Part shown: positions 1 through 4,499 of the stretch, piece after piece
Layout of the letters: each line of letters starts with the position of its first letter
Numbering within the stretch: position 1 is the stretch's first letter
DNA from: Bacillota bacterium
GTDB taxonomy: Bacteria > Bacillota > Clostridia > Oscillospirales > Ruminococcaceae
NCBI GenBank assembly: GCA_023457175.1
Contig: JAEWMM010000286.1
Location: 1-9,241, forward strand
Direction of reading: 5' to 3'
Length of the DNA: 9,241 nt
Notes under the pieces: generated by a model
What the model was told of the DNA's origin: nothing
What the model saw: the letters and a program-made list of their open reading frames with translations, nothing else
Databases searched by the model: none
Position numbers and translations under genes: made by a program

Positions 1-704
1 CTGTAACGCTGTCCTGGAAAAGCACCGGAGGCGAAACCGGCATTTCGAGCGGCACCCTGCAAGGTGCACTCAAGATGCTCAACGGCCGCGGCATAGGCGC
101 TTCTCCCGGCACAGGCGAATCGCTGGAGAACGGCATTCTATATTACATGGATAAGATAGACACCTTTGCCTCTGCGCTGGCGAAGGCCTTTAACAGCTTT
201 ATTCCTGTTGTGGACAGCAGCGGCAACCCCACCGGCAGCTATAAGCAGCTTTTCAGCTTTTCGGGCGACGGGGAGGAAACCGCGGCAAATCTGACGGTGA
301 ACAGTGCATGGCTTAACGACGCCACCTATTTGATCACCGATATCCATCCCGCCGGGGAAGGCGCCAACGACACCACCTTTGTCACAAACGCGCTGGCGCT
401 GTTTTCATCCAAGCATAGTTTTGGCGAATTCGAGGGCTCCTTTACTGATTATATTCAGTTTTATACCACCTCGCAGCTGGCAACCGAAATCTCCTATAAC
501 GAAAACTGTCTGAACTCCTGCTCGGATATTGCCGATTCGTTGCTGACGAGCATCAGCGAGGTCTCCGGCGTTTCAATGGAGGAGGAAGGCGTCGATATGA
601 CCCAGTGGACCAAGGCGTTTAACGCCATGAGCCGCATTATGACCGCCATGGACGAGATTCTGGACACACTGATTAACAAGACCGGTCTTGTCGGTCGCGC
701 TTAA
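1..704 (+). CDS. flgK: Flagellar hook-associated protein 1 FlgK, 3' part (5' end outside window)
   Basis: The frame is open from base 3 and codes 233 residues to a TAA at 702-704; the N-terminal part lies upstream of the window. FlgK (HAP1) is exported by the flagellar type III system and forms the first junction ring between hook and filament. The segment soon after the window start, with GTLQGALKMLNGRG and then YYMDKIDTFASALAKAFN, matches the FlgK pattern of a Gly-Leu turn followed by a helix ending in Ala-x-x-x-Asn. The C-terminus, SGVSMEEEG... through MDEILDTLINKTG, is the classic FlgK end that packs as a coiled coil in the D0 core. A divergent detail is EGVDMTQWTKAFNAMSR where many homologues have a Leu/Gln-rich stretch ending in A-x-x-x-A-R. 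flgL follows after 17 bases, so the two are almost certainly co-transcribed. Family assignment rests on the C-terminal signature and on flgL next door. Confidence 0.92.
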   Translation, partial: VTLSWKSTGGETGISSGTLQGALKMLNGRGIGASPGTGESLENGILYYMDKIDTFASALAKAFNSFIPVVDSSGNPTGSYKQLFSFSGDGEETAANLTVNSAWLNDATYLITDIHPAGEGANDTTFVTNALALFSSKHSFGEFEGSFTDYIQFYTTSQLATEISYNENCLNSCSDIADSLLTSISEVSGVSMEEEGVDMTQWTKAFNAMSRIMTAMDEILDTLINKTGLVGRA

Positions 705-707
705 ACT

Positions 708-716
708 AAAGGAGGG
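708..716 (+). promoter_or_regulatory. Ribosome binding site fixing the flgL start
   Basis: AAAGGAGGG stands 5 bases before ATG 722. An in-frame GTG at 716 overlaps the Shine-Dalgarno itself and so cannot be the start. The ATG at 722 also gives the expected FlgL N-terminus, MGTRITNN. Confidence 0.85.
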
Positions 717-721
717 TGTTT

Positions 722-1771
722 ATGGGCACTCGCATTACAAATAACATTACGGTTCGCAACTATTTAAAGGGCATGCGCTCTAATCTCAGCAATTTATCCG
801 GCTCTAACCAGAAGCTGACCACGCAGCGTTCTTTCAACAGAGCGTCTGAAAATGTAACCGGGGCCGCGCGGGCGCTGCGCGTCCGCAAGCTGCTGATCGA
901 TAACGATCGCAACATTGCAAATGCCGACACACTGGCCAGCCGTCTGGATACGGCCGATTCGAACCTGCGTTCTTTAAGCGATATCTACGAGCGCATGAAT
1001 GATCTGGTCCTCCATGGTATGAACGACACCATGAGCAATCAGGACCGGCAAATTCTCGCCGCCGAGGTCAATAACCTGCGCGATCAGGCGTTGAGCATTG
1101 CCAACAGCAAGTATGGCGATCAATATTTGTTTTGCTCGGCCGGCAACGCGGACGGCTCGATGCCGTTTACGGTCGGTAACGACGGGCAGCTGTATTATAA
1201 CGGCAACAGCGCGCCGATTGACCAGCTCGTAACCGACTCAAACGGCAAGGCGGCCATCGATAACGGCGACGGTACCACCACCGAAGTTGGCTACAACGGC
1301 ACCAATTATTTAGATATCGGTCTGGGACTGTCGGTTTCGGGCAGCGGCGCATCGTTCCAGCTCGATACCCGCACGGCGGTACAGTCCTCTCTCTCAGGTC
1401 TGGATATCTTTGGCTATGGCGTTGATCAAAACGGTGTGTCCAAAAACTTTTTCAGCCTGTTTGGCAATATTGCCGAGCATCTCAGTTCGGGCGACACTAC
1501 CTTATTGGGACAGGAGCTTTCGGCCCTGTCAGCCTCGCACGACAGTCTGCTGATCGCCATTGCCGACATTGGGAACAACGTCAGCTTTGTTGAAAATATA
1601 AGCACACAGCTTGAAAGCGATCGCGTCTCGCTGCAAAAGCTGCAAAACAGCGTTGAAAGCGTCGATCTGGCCGAAGAAATTATGCATAACAAAGAATTTG
1701 AGATGGCCTGGACGGTAACGCTGCAGCTAGGCAGCAAAATTTTGCCCAAAACTATTTTTGATTTTCTGTAA
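722..1771 (+). CDS. flgL: Flagellar hook-associated protein 3 FlgL
   Basis: This codes 349 residues, within the usual 300-500 for FlgL. FlgL (HAP3) is the second junction protein, sitting on FlgK and adapting the hook to the filament. The N-terminus MGTRITNNITVRNYLKGM, with the helix containing NRASENVTGAARALRVRKLL at about residues 40-60, is the flagellin-type D0/D1 region; homologues usually read SDDP-x-G where this has SENVTG. KYGDQYLFCSAGN at about residues 127-139 is the typical FlgL 'G.YLF.G' turn that closes the first helical block. The C-terminus DLAEEIMHNKEFEMAW... LQLGSKILPKTIFDFL is the conserved FlgL end helix. The middle (roughly 140-270) is Gly/Asn/Asp-rich and beta-like, as expected for the surface-exposed domain. 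The start was chosen from the AAAGGAGG at 708-715. It is probably read through from flgK, and a small hairpin with a T run begins at its stop codon. Confidence 0.93.
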   Translation: MGTRITNNITVRNYLKGMRSNLSNLSGSNQKLTTQRSFNRASENVTGAARALRVRKLLIDNDRNIANADTLASRLDTADSNLRSLSDIYERMNDLVLHGMNDTMSNQDRQILAAEVNNLRDQALSIANSKYGDQYLFCSAGNADGSMPFTVGNDGQLYYNGNSAPIDQLVTDSNGKAAIDNGDGTTTEVGYNGTNYLDIGLGLSVSGSGASFQLDTRTAVQSSLSGLDIFGYGVDQNGVSKNFFSLFGNIAEHLSSGDTTLLGQELSALSASHDSLLIAIADIGNNVSFVENISTQLESDRVSLQKLQNSVESVDLAEEIMHNKEFEMAWTVTLQLGSKILPKTIFDFL

Positions 1772-1795
1772 CCGAAGGCGGCCCTGCGGTTTTTT
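1771..1795 (+). terminator. Possible weak intrinsic terminator or attenuator after flgL
   Basis: ACCG (1771-1774) can pair with CGGT (1787-1790), and AGG (1776-1778) with CCT (1783-1785), around a CGGC loop with one A-G mismatch; a run of T follows to 1795. The stem is short, so I expect partial rather than complete termination. It would lower expression of the downstream YviE-like/fliW/csrA genes relative to flgK-flgL. No new promoter is evident before 1813. Confidence 0.35.
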
Positions 1796-1812
1796 AGAAG
1801 GCGGTTGTTTTT

Positions 1813-2415
1813 ATGAGTAATATTTCCAATCTTCTACGCTACAGCATCCGCGATACGCAATATCAATACCGCGTACAAAACGCGACGCTCAGCGCCCAGC
1901 ACAATCTTGCAACGCAGGACGCCCATTTCAGCGCCCCAGAGCTTTCGCTTCATACCGAGCATCCGCAGATCAGGCAGGATAATACCGCCTTTTTTGCCAG
2001 CATCGGCCTGCATAGAATGAGCGACCTGATGACCGACGCCGCAGAAAGAGGTCGCCAAGCGGTGCTTGAGGCCACCGCCAATTACGGTAAGATCGCTAAT
2101 CAGATGGCTCAAATCGACAAGGGCGTTACCCCCGCTCAGGTGTATCATCAAAATTTGCTCCAGCAGTCCAAGACGTCGCTGACTATCCGGTCTGCCGAGC
2201 CCGTCGAGATCTCCTATACACCGGGTGAGGTGCATATAGAATATACACCTGCCAAGGTAAATCTAGACTGGAATGTAGAACGCGCTATACGCCGCTACAC
2301 CCCCTCTGATTTTGGCTTTGAGGTTTTGCAGGCGCCCTCTATCGAATTTACCTATCTGGGCGATTTTCAACATATGCCTGAACGCGCCGCGCCGGGCTTT
2401 AACCGACGGATATAA
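1813..2415 (+). CDS. DUF6470 (YviE-like) protein between flgL and fliW
   Basis: This codes a 200-residue protein that I assign to the YviE/DUF6470 family of Firmicute flagellar loci, mainly from its place between flgL and fliW and from its repeat style. Residues 120-155 hold short beta-type repeats of the form [VI]-x-[IV]-x-[YW]-T-P, seen as VEISYTPGEVHIEYTPAKV. Such Tyr-Thr-Pro repeats are typical of the family. Residues 40-60 (SAPELSLHTEHPQIRQD) look like a further degenerate copy. Residues 65-105 form a likely amphipathic helix (MSDLMTDAAERGRQAVLEA), also usual in the family. There is no signal peptide, membrane segment or catalytic motif. The ATG at 1813 has only a weak binding site, GAAGGCGG at 1797-1804. 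The molecular function of YviE is not established to my knowledge; the context suggests a link with hook-filament assembly or the FliW/CsrA switch, but that is inference. Confidence 0.75.
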   Translation: MSNISNLLRYSIRDTQYQYRVQNATLSAQHNLATQDAHFSAPELSLHTEHPQIRQDNTAFFASIGLHRMSDLMTDAAERGRQAVLEATANYGKIANQMAQIDKGVTPAQVYHQNLLQQSKTSLTIRSAEPVEISYTPGEVHIEYTPAKVNLDWNVERAIRRYTPSDFGFEVLQAPSIEFTYLGDFQHMPERAAPGFNRRI

Positions 2416-2490
2416 GCATCCACGCGCAATAACAGACATGCCTGCGCCGGCTTTTGCATTCTGACGCCCCATGTCGGCCACCTATAAACG

Positions 2491-2496
2491 AAGGAG
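2491..2496 (+). promoter_or_regulatory. Ribosome binding site fixing the fliW start
   Basis: AAGGAG lies 7 bases before ATG 2504. An earlier in-frame ATG at 2471 would add 11 residues rich in Arg/Lys (MSATYKRRRLN) that lack similarity to FliW N-termini and has no comparable binding site, so 2504 is preferred. Confidence 0.8.
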
Positions 2497-2503
2497 ATTG
2501 AAT

Positions 2504-2947
2504 ATGACCATTGAAACCAGGGACTTTGGCAAAATTGATATTTCTGAAGATGGTATTTTAACGTTTGAGCTCCCGATCTTAGGGTTTGAAGCCCAGAAAC
2601 AGTTTGTCATTTTATACGATGATGAACTGGGCGACGCTTTGGGGTGGCTGCAATCAGTGGACGACAAGGATGTTTGTTTTATCATTATGGATCCGCATAC
2701 GGTCTTTGACGGTTATGCGCCAAAGATTGCGCCCGATATTCTGTCTAAGCTCAAACTTGCCGCGCAGGCGGACGCCGTTTTTCGCAGTTTGGTCGTCGTG
2801 CCCGCCCAGACCGGCATAGCTACCGTCAACCTGAAAAGCCCCCTTGTTATCAACCCCGCAAAAAAACTCGCCGCTCAGGTTGTTTTGGATCAGGATTACC
2901 CCGTTCGCGCCTCGCTTAATAACACCGGGGAGGGGTTGTCATGTTAG
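2504..2947 (+). CDS. fliW: Flagellar assembly factor FliW
   Basis: This codes 147 residues, the normal FliW length. FliW is a small cytoplasmic protein that binds either flagellin or CsrA. When flagellin is exported, freed FliW binds CsrA and lifts CsrA repression of flagellin translation. The sequence shows the family landmarks in order: an N-terminal MTIETRDFGKIDI strand, the ILTFELPILGFEAQKQFVIL segment (family pattern I-x-F-x-x-G-[IL]-x-G-F), LGWLQSVDDKDVCFIIMDP (family pattern LQS...FIV.DP) and, near the end, ATVNLKSPLVINPAKKLAAQVVL (family pattern T-x-NL-x-AP-[IV]-x-IN-x-x-x-x-x-x-QV[IV]L). The 'LPILGF' here has lost the Gly usually found before the Pro-Gly-Phe. Its last 7 bases overlap csrA, so the switch partners are translationally coupled. 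Confidence 0.95.
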   Translation: MTIETRDFGKIDISEDGILTFELPILGFEAQKQFVILYDDELGDALGWLQSVDDKDVCFIIMDPHTVFDGYAPKIAPDILSKLKLAAQADAVFRSLVVVPAQTGIATVNLKSPLVINPAKKLAAQVVLDQDYPVRASLNNTGEGLSC

Positions 2948-3204
2948 TCATAAGCCGAAAAATCGGCCAGATGTTTCATATCGGCGACAATATACACATT
3001 ACCATCACCGAAATTTCGGGCGATAAGGTTAAAATCGGTATCGACGCGCCATTGGAGCTTAATGTGCTGCGGGACGAGCTGCTGCAAACGATAAAAAGCA
3101 ATGTAGCCGCCGTGTATAAGGCCGATAACAATGCGGTACACAATTTGGCAGCGAGCTTAAAGCAAATAAGCCTGCAAAATAAAAAGCCGCCGAACGGGCT
3201 GTAA
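2941..3204 (+). CDS. csrA: Carbon storage regulator CsrA (translational repressor)
   Basis: This codes 87 residues. CsrA is a homodimeric RNA-binding protein that recognises GGA-containing hairpins, often over ribosome binding sites; in Firmicutes its main target is flagellin mRNA and its antagonist is FliW. The core is plain: MLVISRKIGQMFHIGDNIHITI at residues 1-22, then SGDKVKIGIDAPLELNVLRDEL at 26-47. The RNA-contacting Arg6 and Arg44 are present. Positions 38 and 43, Lys/His in many homologues (AP-K and V-H-R), are both Leu here. The tail beyond residue 55 is about 30 residues, longer than the tail of B. subtilis CsrA; that C-terminal extension is the part implicated in FliW binding, consistent with fliW being adjacent. 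The binding site GGGGAGGGG (2927-2935) lies inside fliW and the start overlaps the fliW stop. The stop codon sits in the loop of a hairpin that appears to terminate the convergent gene. Confidence 0.96.
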   Translation: MLVISRKIGQMFHIGDNIHITITEISGDKVKIGIDAPLELNVLRDELLQTIKSNVAAVYKADNNAVHNLAASLKQISLQNKKPPNGL

Positions 3205-3220
3205 CCCGTCCGACCGGCTT
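3176..3220 (-). terminator. Intrinsic terminator of the minus-strand gene, embedded in the csrA 3' end
   Basis: AAGCCG (3184-3189) pairs with CGGCTT (3215-3220), and ACGGG (3194-3198) with CCCGT (3205-3209), around a six-base loop that contains the csrA stop codon; an asymmetric internal loop separates the two stems. Read on the minus strand the hairpin is followed by TTTTTATTTT (3185 down to 3176), the normal U tract. On the plus strand only CTTTAG follows, so it is a good terminator for the minus-strand gene and at best a weak one for csrA. Confidence 0.7.
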
Positions 3221-3231
3221 TAGAAGTATAT

Positions 3232-3798
3232 TTAGTCTTCCTGCTCTTCTTTTGCCCTTAAATCCTCAAGAAAGTCCGCGATTGCCACCCCGTTGCCCAT
3301 GCTCAGCGAGACCACCTCGCAGAGCAACAGCGCCGCGCTGCGCATCAGAAGAATGCGCTCTTTAATGCGCACCAGCATCTTTTCGACCGAAAGTCCCGTC
3401 TCTTCAAGTGAGAACATAAGATATTCGTCCTTGTCCACAAACTCCATCGTACAGATTTTGACCAGCTGGGGCGAAATATAGCGGACAAATCCGCTGACAG
3501 CCTGCGCCTTTTGAGCATTAAAGCGGGTGGTTGCACCCGGTGCAATCAAAAACTCGGCTGGAAAAACCACATTACTCTCAAACATCTCCAGTGCCGGGCC
3601 AATGGTCGCGCTGTCGACGTCGACAAGTCTAAGCAGCTTGCGCGAAGAGAGATAGACCTTTCCGGTAAAGCGTTCGAGTCTCTTTTCGCCTATCACACGG
3701 ATCACCGTAGCTTCACTGCCCAGCTTGACAAGCGGTACAAAATCGCTCGTGAAGGTCACGGAATTATCTCGTGATATATAGGCCTGGCCCGGTTCCAT
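3232..3798 (-). CDS. Unknown protein, antisense gene inside the flagellar cluster
   Basis: I do not recognise this 188-residue protein. It runs convergent to csrA and opposite to every other gene here, in the place where B. subtilis has flagellin (hag). It has no signal peptide, obvious transmembrane helix or catalytic motif. Residues 20-120 alternate short beta-like stretches; residues 135-185 look helical with an acidic, Lys/Arg/Glu-rich tail. Two segments resemble each other: 44-62 (FTGKVYLSSRKLLRLVDVD) and 101-119 (VSGFVRYISPQLVKICTME), sharing Gly, Val, Ser, Leu and a basic-then-hydrophobic pair at constant spacing, which suggests two related beta units. A two-barrel, YcgR/PilZ-like flagellar regulator is conceivable, but the c-di-GMP motifs (RxxxR and D/NxSxxG) are absent, so this is only a guess. 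ATG 3798 is the only usual start in frame and has a poor binding site (GGAAG, 11 bases away). The frame stays open to a TGA at 3886-3888, and a very strong binding site faces an ATC at 3849, so the real protein may be about 205 residues. Confidence 0.7.
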   Translation of the reverse strand: MEPGQAYISRDNSVTFTSDFVPLVKLGSEATVIRVIGEKRLERFTGKVYLSSRKLLRLVDVDSATIGPALEMFESNVVFPAEFLIAPGATTRFNAQKAQAVSGFVRYISPQLVKICTMEFVDKDEYLMFSLEETGLSVEKMLVRIKERILLMRSAALLLCEVVSLSMGNGVAIADFLEDLRAKEEQED

Positions 3799-3857
3799 GA
3801 TATCATTTTCTTCCGATTCTAAAAGCGCTGAAAACTCAATGGAATTGATGGTTGCTC

Positions 3858-3865
3858 CCTCCTTT
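3858..3865 (-). promoter_or_regulatory. Strong ribosome binding site without a usual start codon
   Basis: On the minus strand AAAGGAGG (3865 to 3858) is followed 8 bases later by ATC (3849-3847), in frame with the unknown gene. No ATG, GTG or TTG stands at a workable distance in that frame. The site also lies in the loop of a possible imperfect hairpin between GGCTGC (3877-3872) and GCAACC (3855-3850). Confidence 0.5.
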
Positions 3866-3910
3866 CGTATGGCAGCCGCCGGTATTCATTGCAAAGAGGA
3901 GCTGTTTTAC

Positions 3911-4387
3911 ATGCAAATTATACAGGACATTGTTGTGCTGTTGAAAAAAAAGCTGGAGCTCTTTTTAGAGTTTGAGCGTTATACCAACCTTTTAACCAGC
4001 TGTGACATTGAGGATATGGCTGATTATATCACAAAACGGGCCGAATTGGCAAATAAAATAGATAATGTGACCGATCAGATTTCCGGGTTGACCAAGGCTG
4101 TAGCCGTCTCCCCCTCCGCCGCATCCATTTTATCCAACAGCTGCAATTTTTCAGAGGTTCCCCCACAGTGGCAGCCGGTCTTTTTAGAAGCGCAGAACAT
4201 CCGGGCTGCTATTTCGCGGTGCGTCGATGTCAACCAGCAGGCCCTTGAGCGGATGACCGATCTGCGTGAGCATCTGAAAGACCGTATTGCGCAGACAAAA
4301 AACACCCCCCGCCTGATTAAATATATTTCAAGCTCGGGTGTTGTTCAGCAAGAAAACAGCATCAGCGTAAAAGATAAACGAATTTAA
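3911..4387 (+). CDS. FlgN/FliT-like flagellar export chaperone (putative)
   Basis: This codes 158 residues, the usual size for FlgN. It looks all-helical: residues 1-30 (LLKKKLELFLEFERYTNLL), 34-62 (EDMADYITKRAELANKIDNV) and 88-130 form heptad-patterned helices. The C-terminus, KYISSSGVV... SVKDKRI, recalls the FlgN ending in which Tyr-x-x-x-Gly is followed by a polar stretch and a basic Asp-Lys-Lys-Ile-like tail. FlgN is a cytoplasmic chaperone that delivers FlgK and FlgL to the export gate. The gene lies next to fliD and away from the flgM-flgN-flgK position, so a FliT-like role for FliD is equally possible. ATG 3911 was chosen because AGAGGAG (3895-3901) is well placed; the frame extends upstream to ATG 3797, but those 38 extra residues overlap the opposite gene and have no binding site. 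The family is too divergent for a firm call by eye. Confidence 0.6.
   Translation: MQIIQDIVVLLKKKLELFLEFERYTNLLTSCDIEDMADYITKRAELANKIDNVTDQISGLTKAVAVSPSAASILSNSCNFSEVPPQWQPVFLEAQNIRAAISRCVDVNQQALERMTDLREHLKDRIAQTKNTPRLIKYISSSGVVQQENSISVKDKRI
3917..3944 (-). promoter_or_regulatory. Sigma-A type promoter of the minus-strand gene
   Basis: On the minus strand a perfect TATAAT lies at 3922-3917, 16 bases after TCAACA (3944-3939), a 4-of-6 match to TTGACA. Transcription would start near 3910, about 45 bases before the strong ribosome binding site at 3865-3858. The promoter lies within the first codons of the divergent FlgN-like gene. The call rests on the perfect -10 and its position. Confidence 0.5.
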
Positions 4388-4401
4388 AGGTAGTTAACCG
4401 C

Positions 4402-4428
4402 TTTATTTTTTACTTTTAGTGCCGATAT
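4402..4428 (+). promoter_or_regulatory. SigD (sigma-28) type promoter of fliD
   Basis: GCCGATAT at 4421-4428 is a perfect flagellar sigma-28 -10 element. At the normal 15-base spacing the -35 position reads TTTA (4402-4405), a poor match to TAAA. It lies in the 112-base gap before fliD, in an AT-rich stretch unlike the flanking genes, with a start expected near 4435 and a leader of about 65 bases. fliD is a late, sigma-28-dependent gene in B. subtilis, which fits. Confidence 0.65.
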
Positions 4429-4466
4429 ATAAAGTGTAACCATATAAAGATTTTTATTAACGATTA

Positions 4467-4490
4467 TTTTTCTGACATCTCAGAAAGGAG
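4467..4490 (+). promoter_or_regulatory. Hairpin overlapping the fliD ribosome binding site
   Basis: TTTCTGA (4469-4475) pairs perfectly with TCAGAAA (4480-4486) around a CATC loop, and two further T-G pairs can reach G4487 and G4488. The Shine-Dalgarno AAAGGAG occupies 4484-4490, so most of it would be paired. This could reduce fliD translation until the stem is opened; the stem is AT-rich and of moderate strength. Confidence 0.45.
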
Positions 4491-4499
4491 CGTCACATC

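Noticed and set aside
2471..2503. Upstream ATG that would extend FliW by 11 residues
   Set aside because: It lacks a good ribosome binding site, and AAGGAG at 2491-2496 is well placed for ATG 2504, which gives the usual FliW N-terminus.
3121..3128. GCCGATAA inside csrA, a match to the sigma-28 -10 element
   Set aside because: The only TAAA nearby (3092-3095) is 25 bases upstream, too far, and the next plus-strand gene is about 800 bases away.
3845..3873. Plus-strand sigma-A-like TTGATG-17-TATGGC before the FlgN-like gene
   Set aside because: Only 4 and 3 of 6 positions match the consensus, too weak to call, although some promoter or read-through for this gene must exist.
3797..3910. Upstream start extending the FlgN-like protein by 38 residues
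   Set aside because: No binding site precedes ATG 3797. The extra residues overlap the opposite-strand gene and its leader, while AGAGGAG at 3895-3901 serves ATG 3911.
4386..4413. Possible terminator after the FlgN-like gene (AAAG...CTTT then T-rich)
   Set aside because: The stem is only 4-5 pairs with bulges; the T-rich stretch is better explained as the AT-rich promoter region of fliD.
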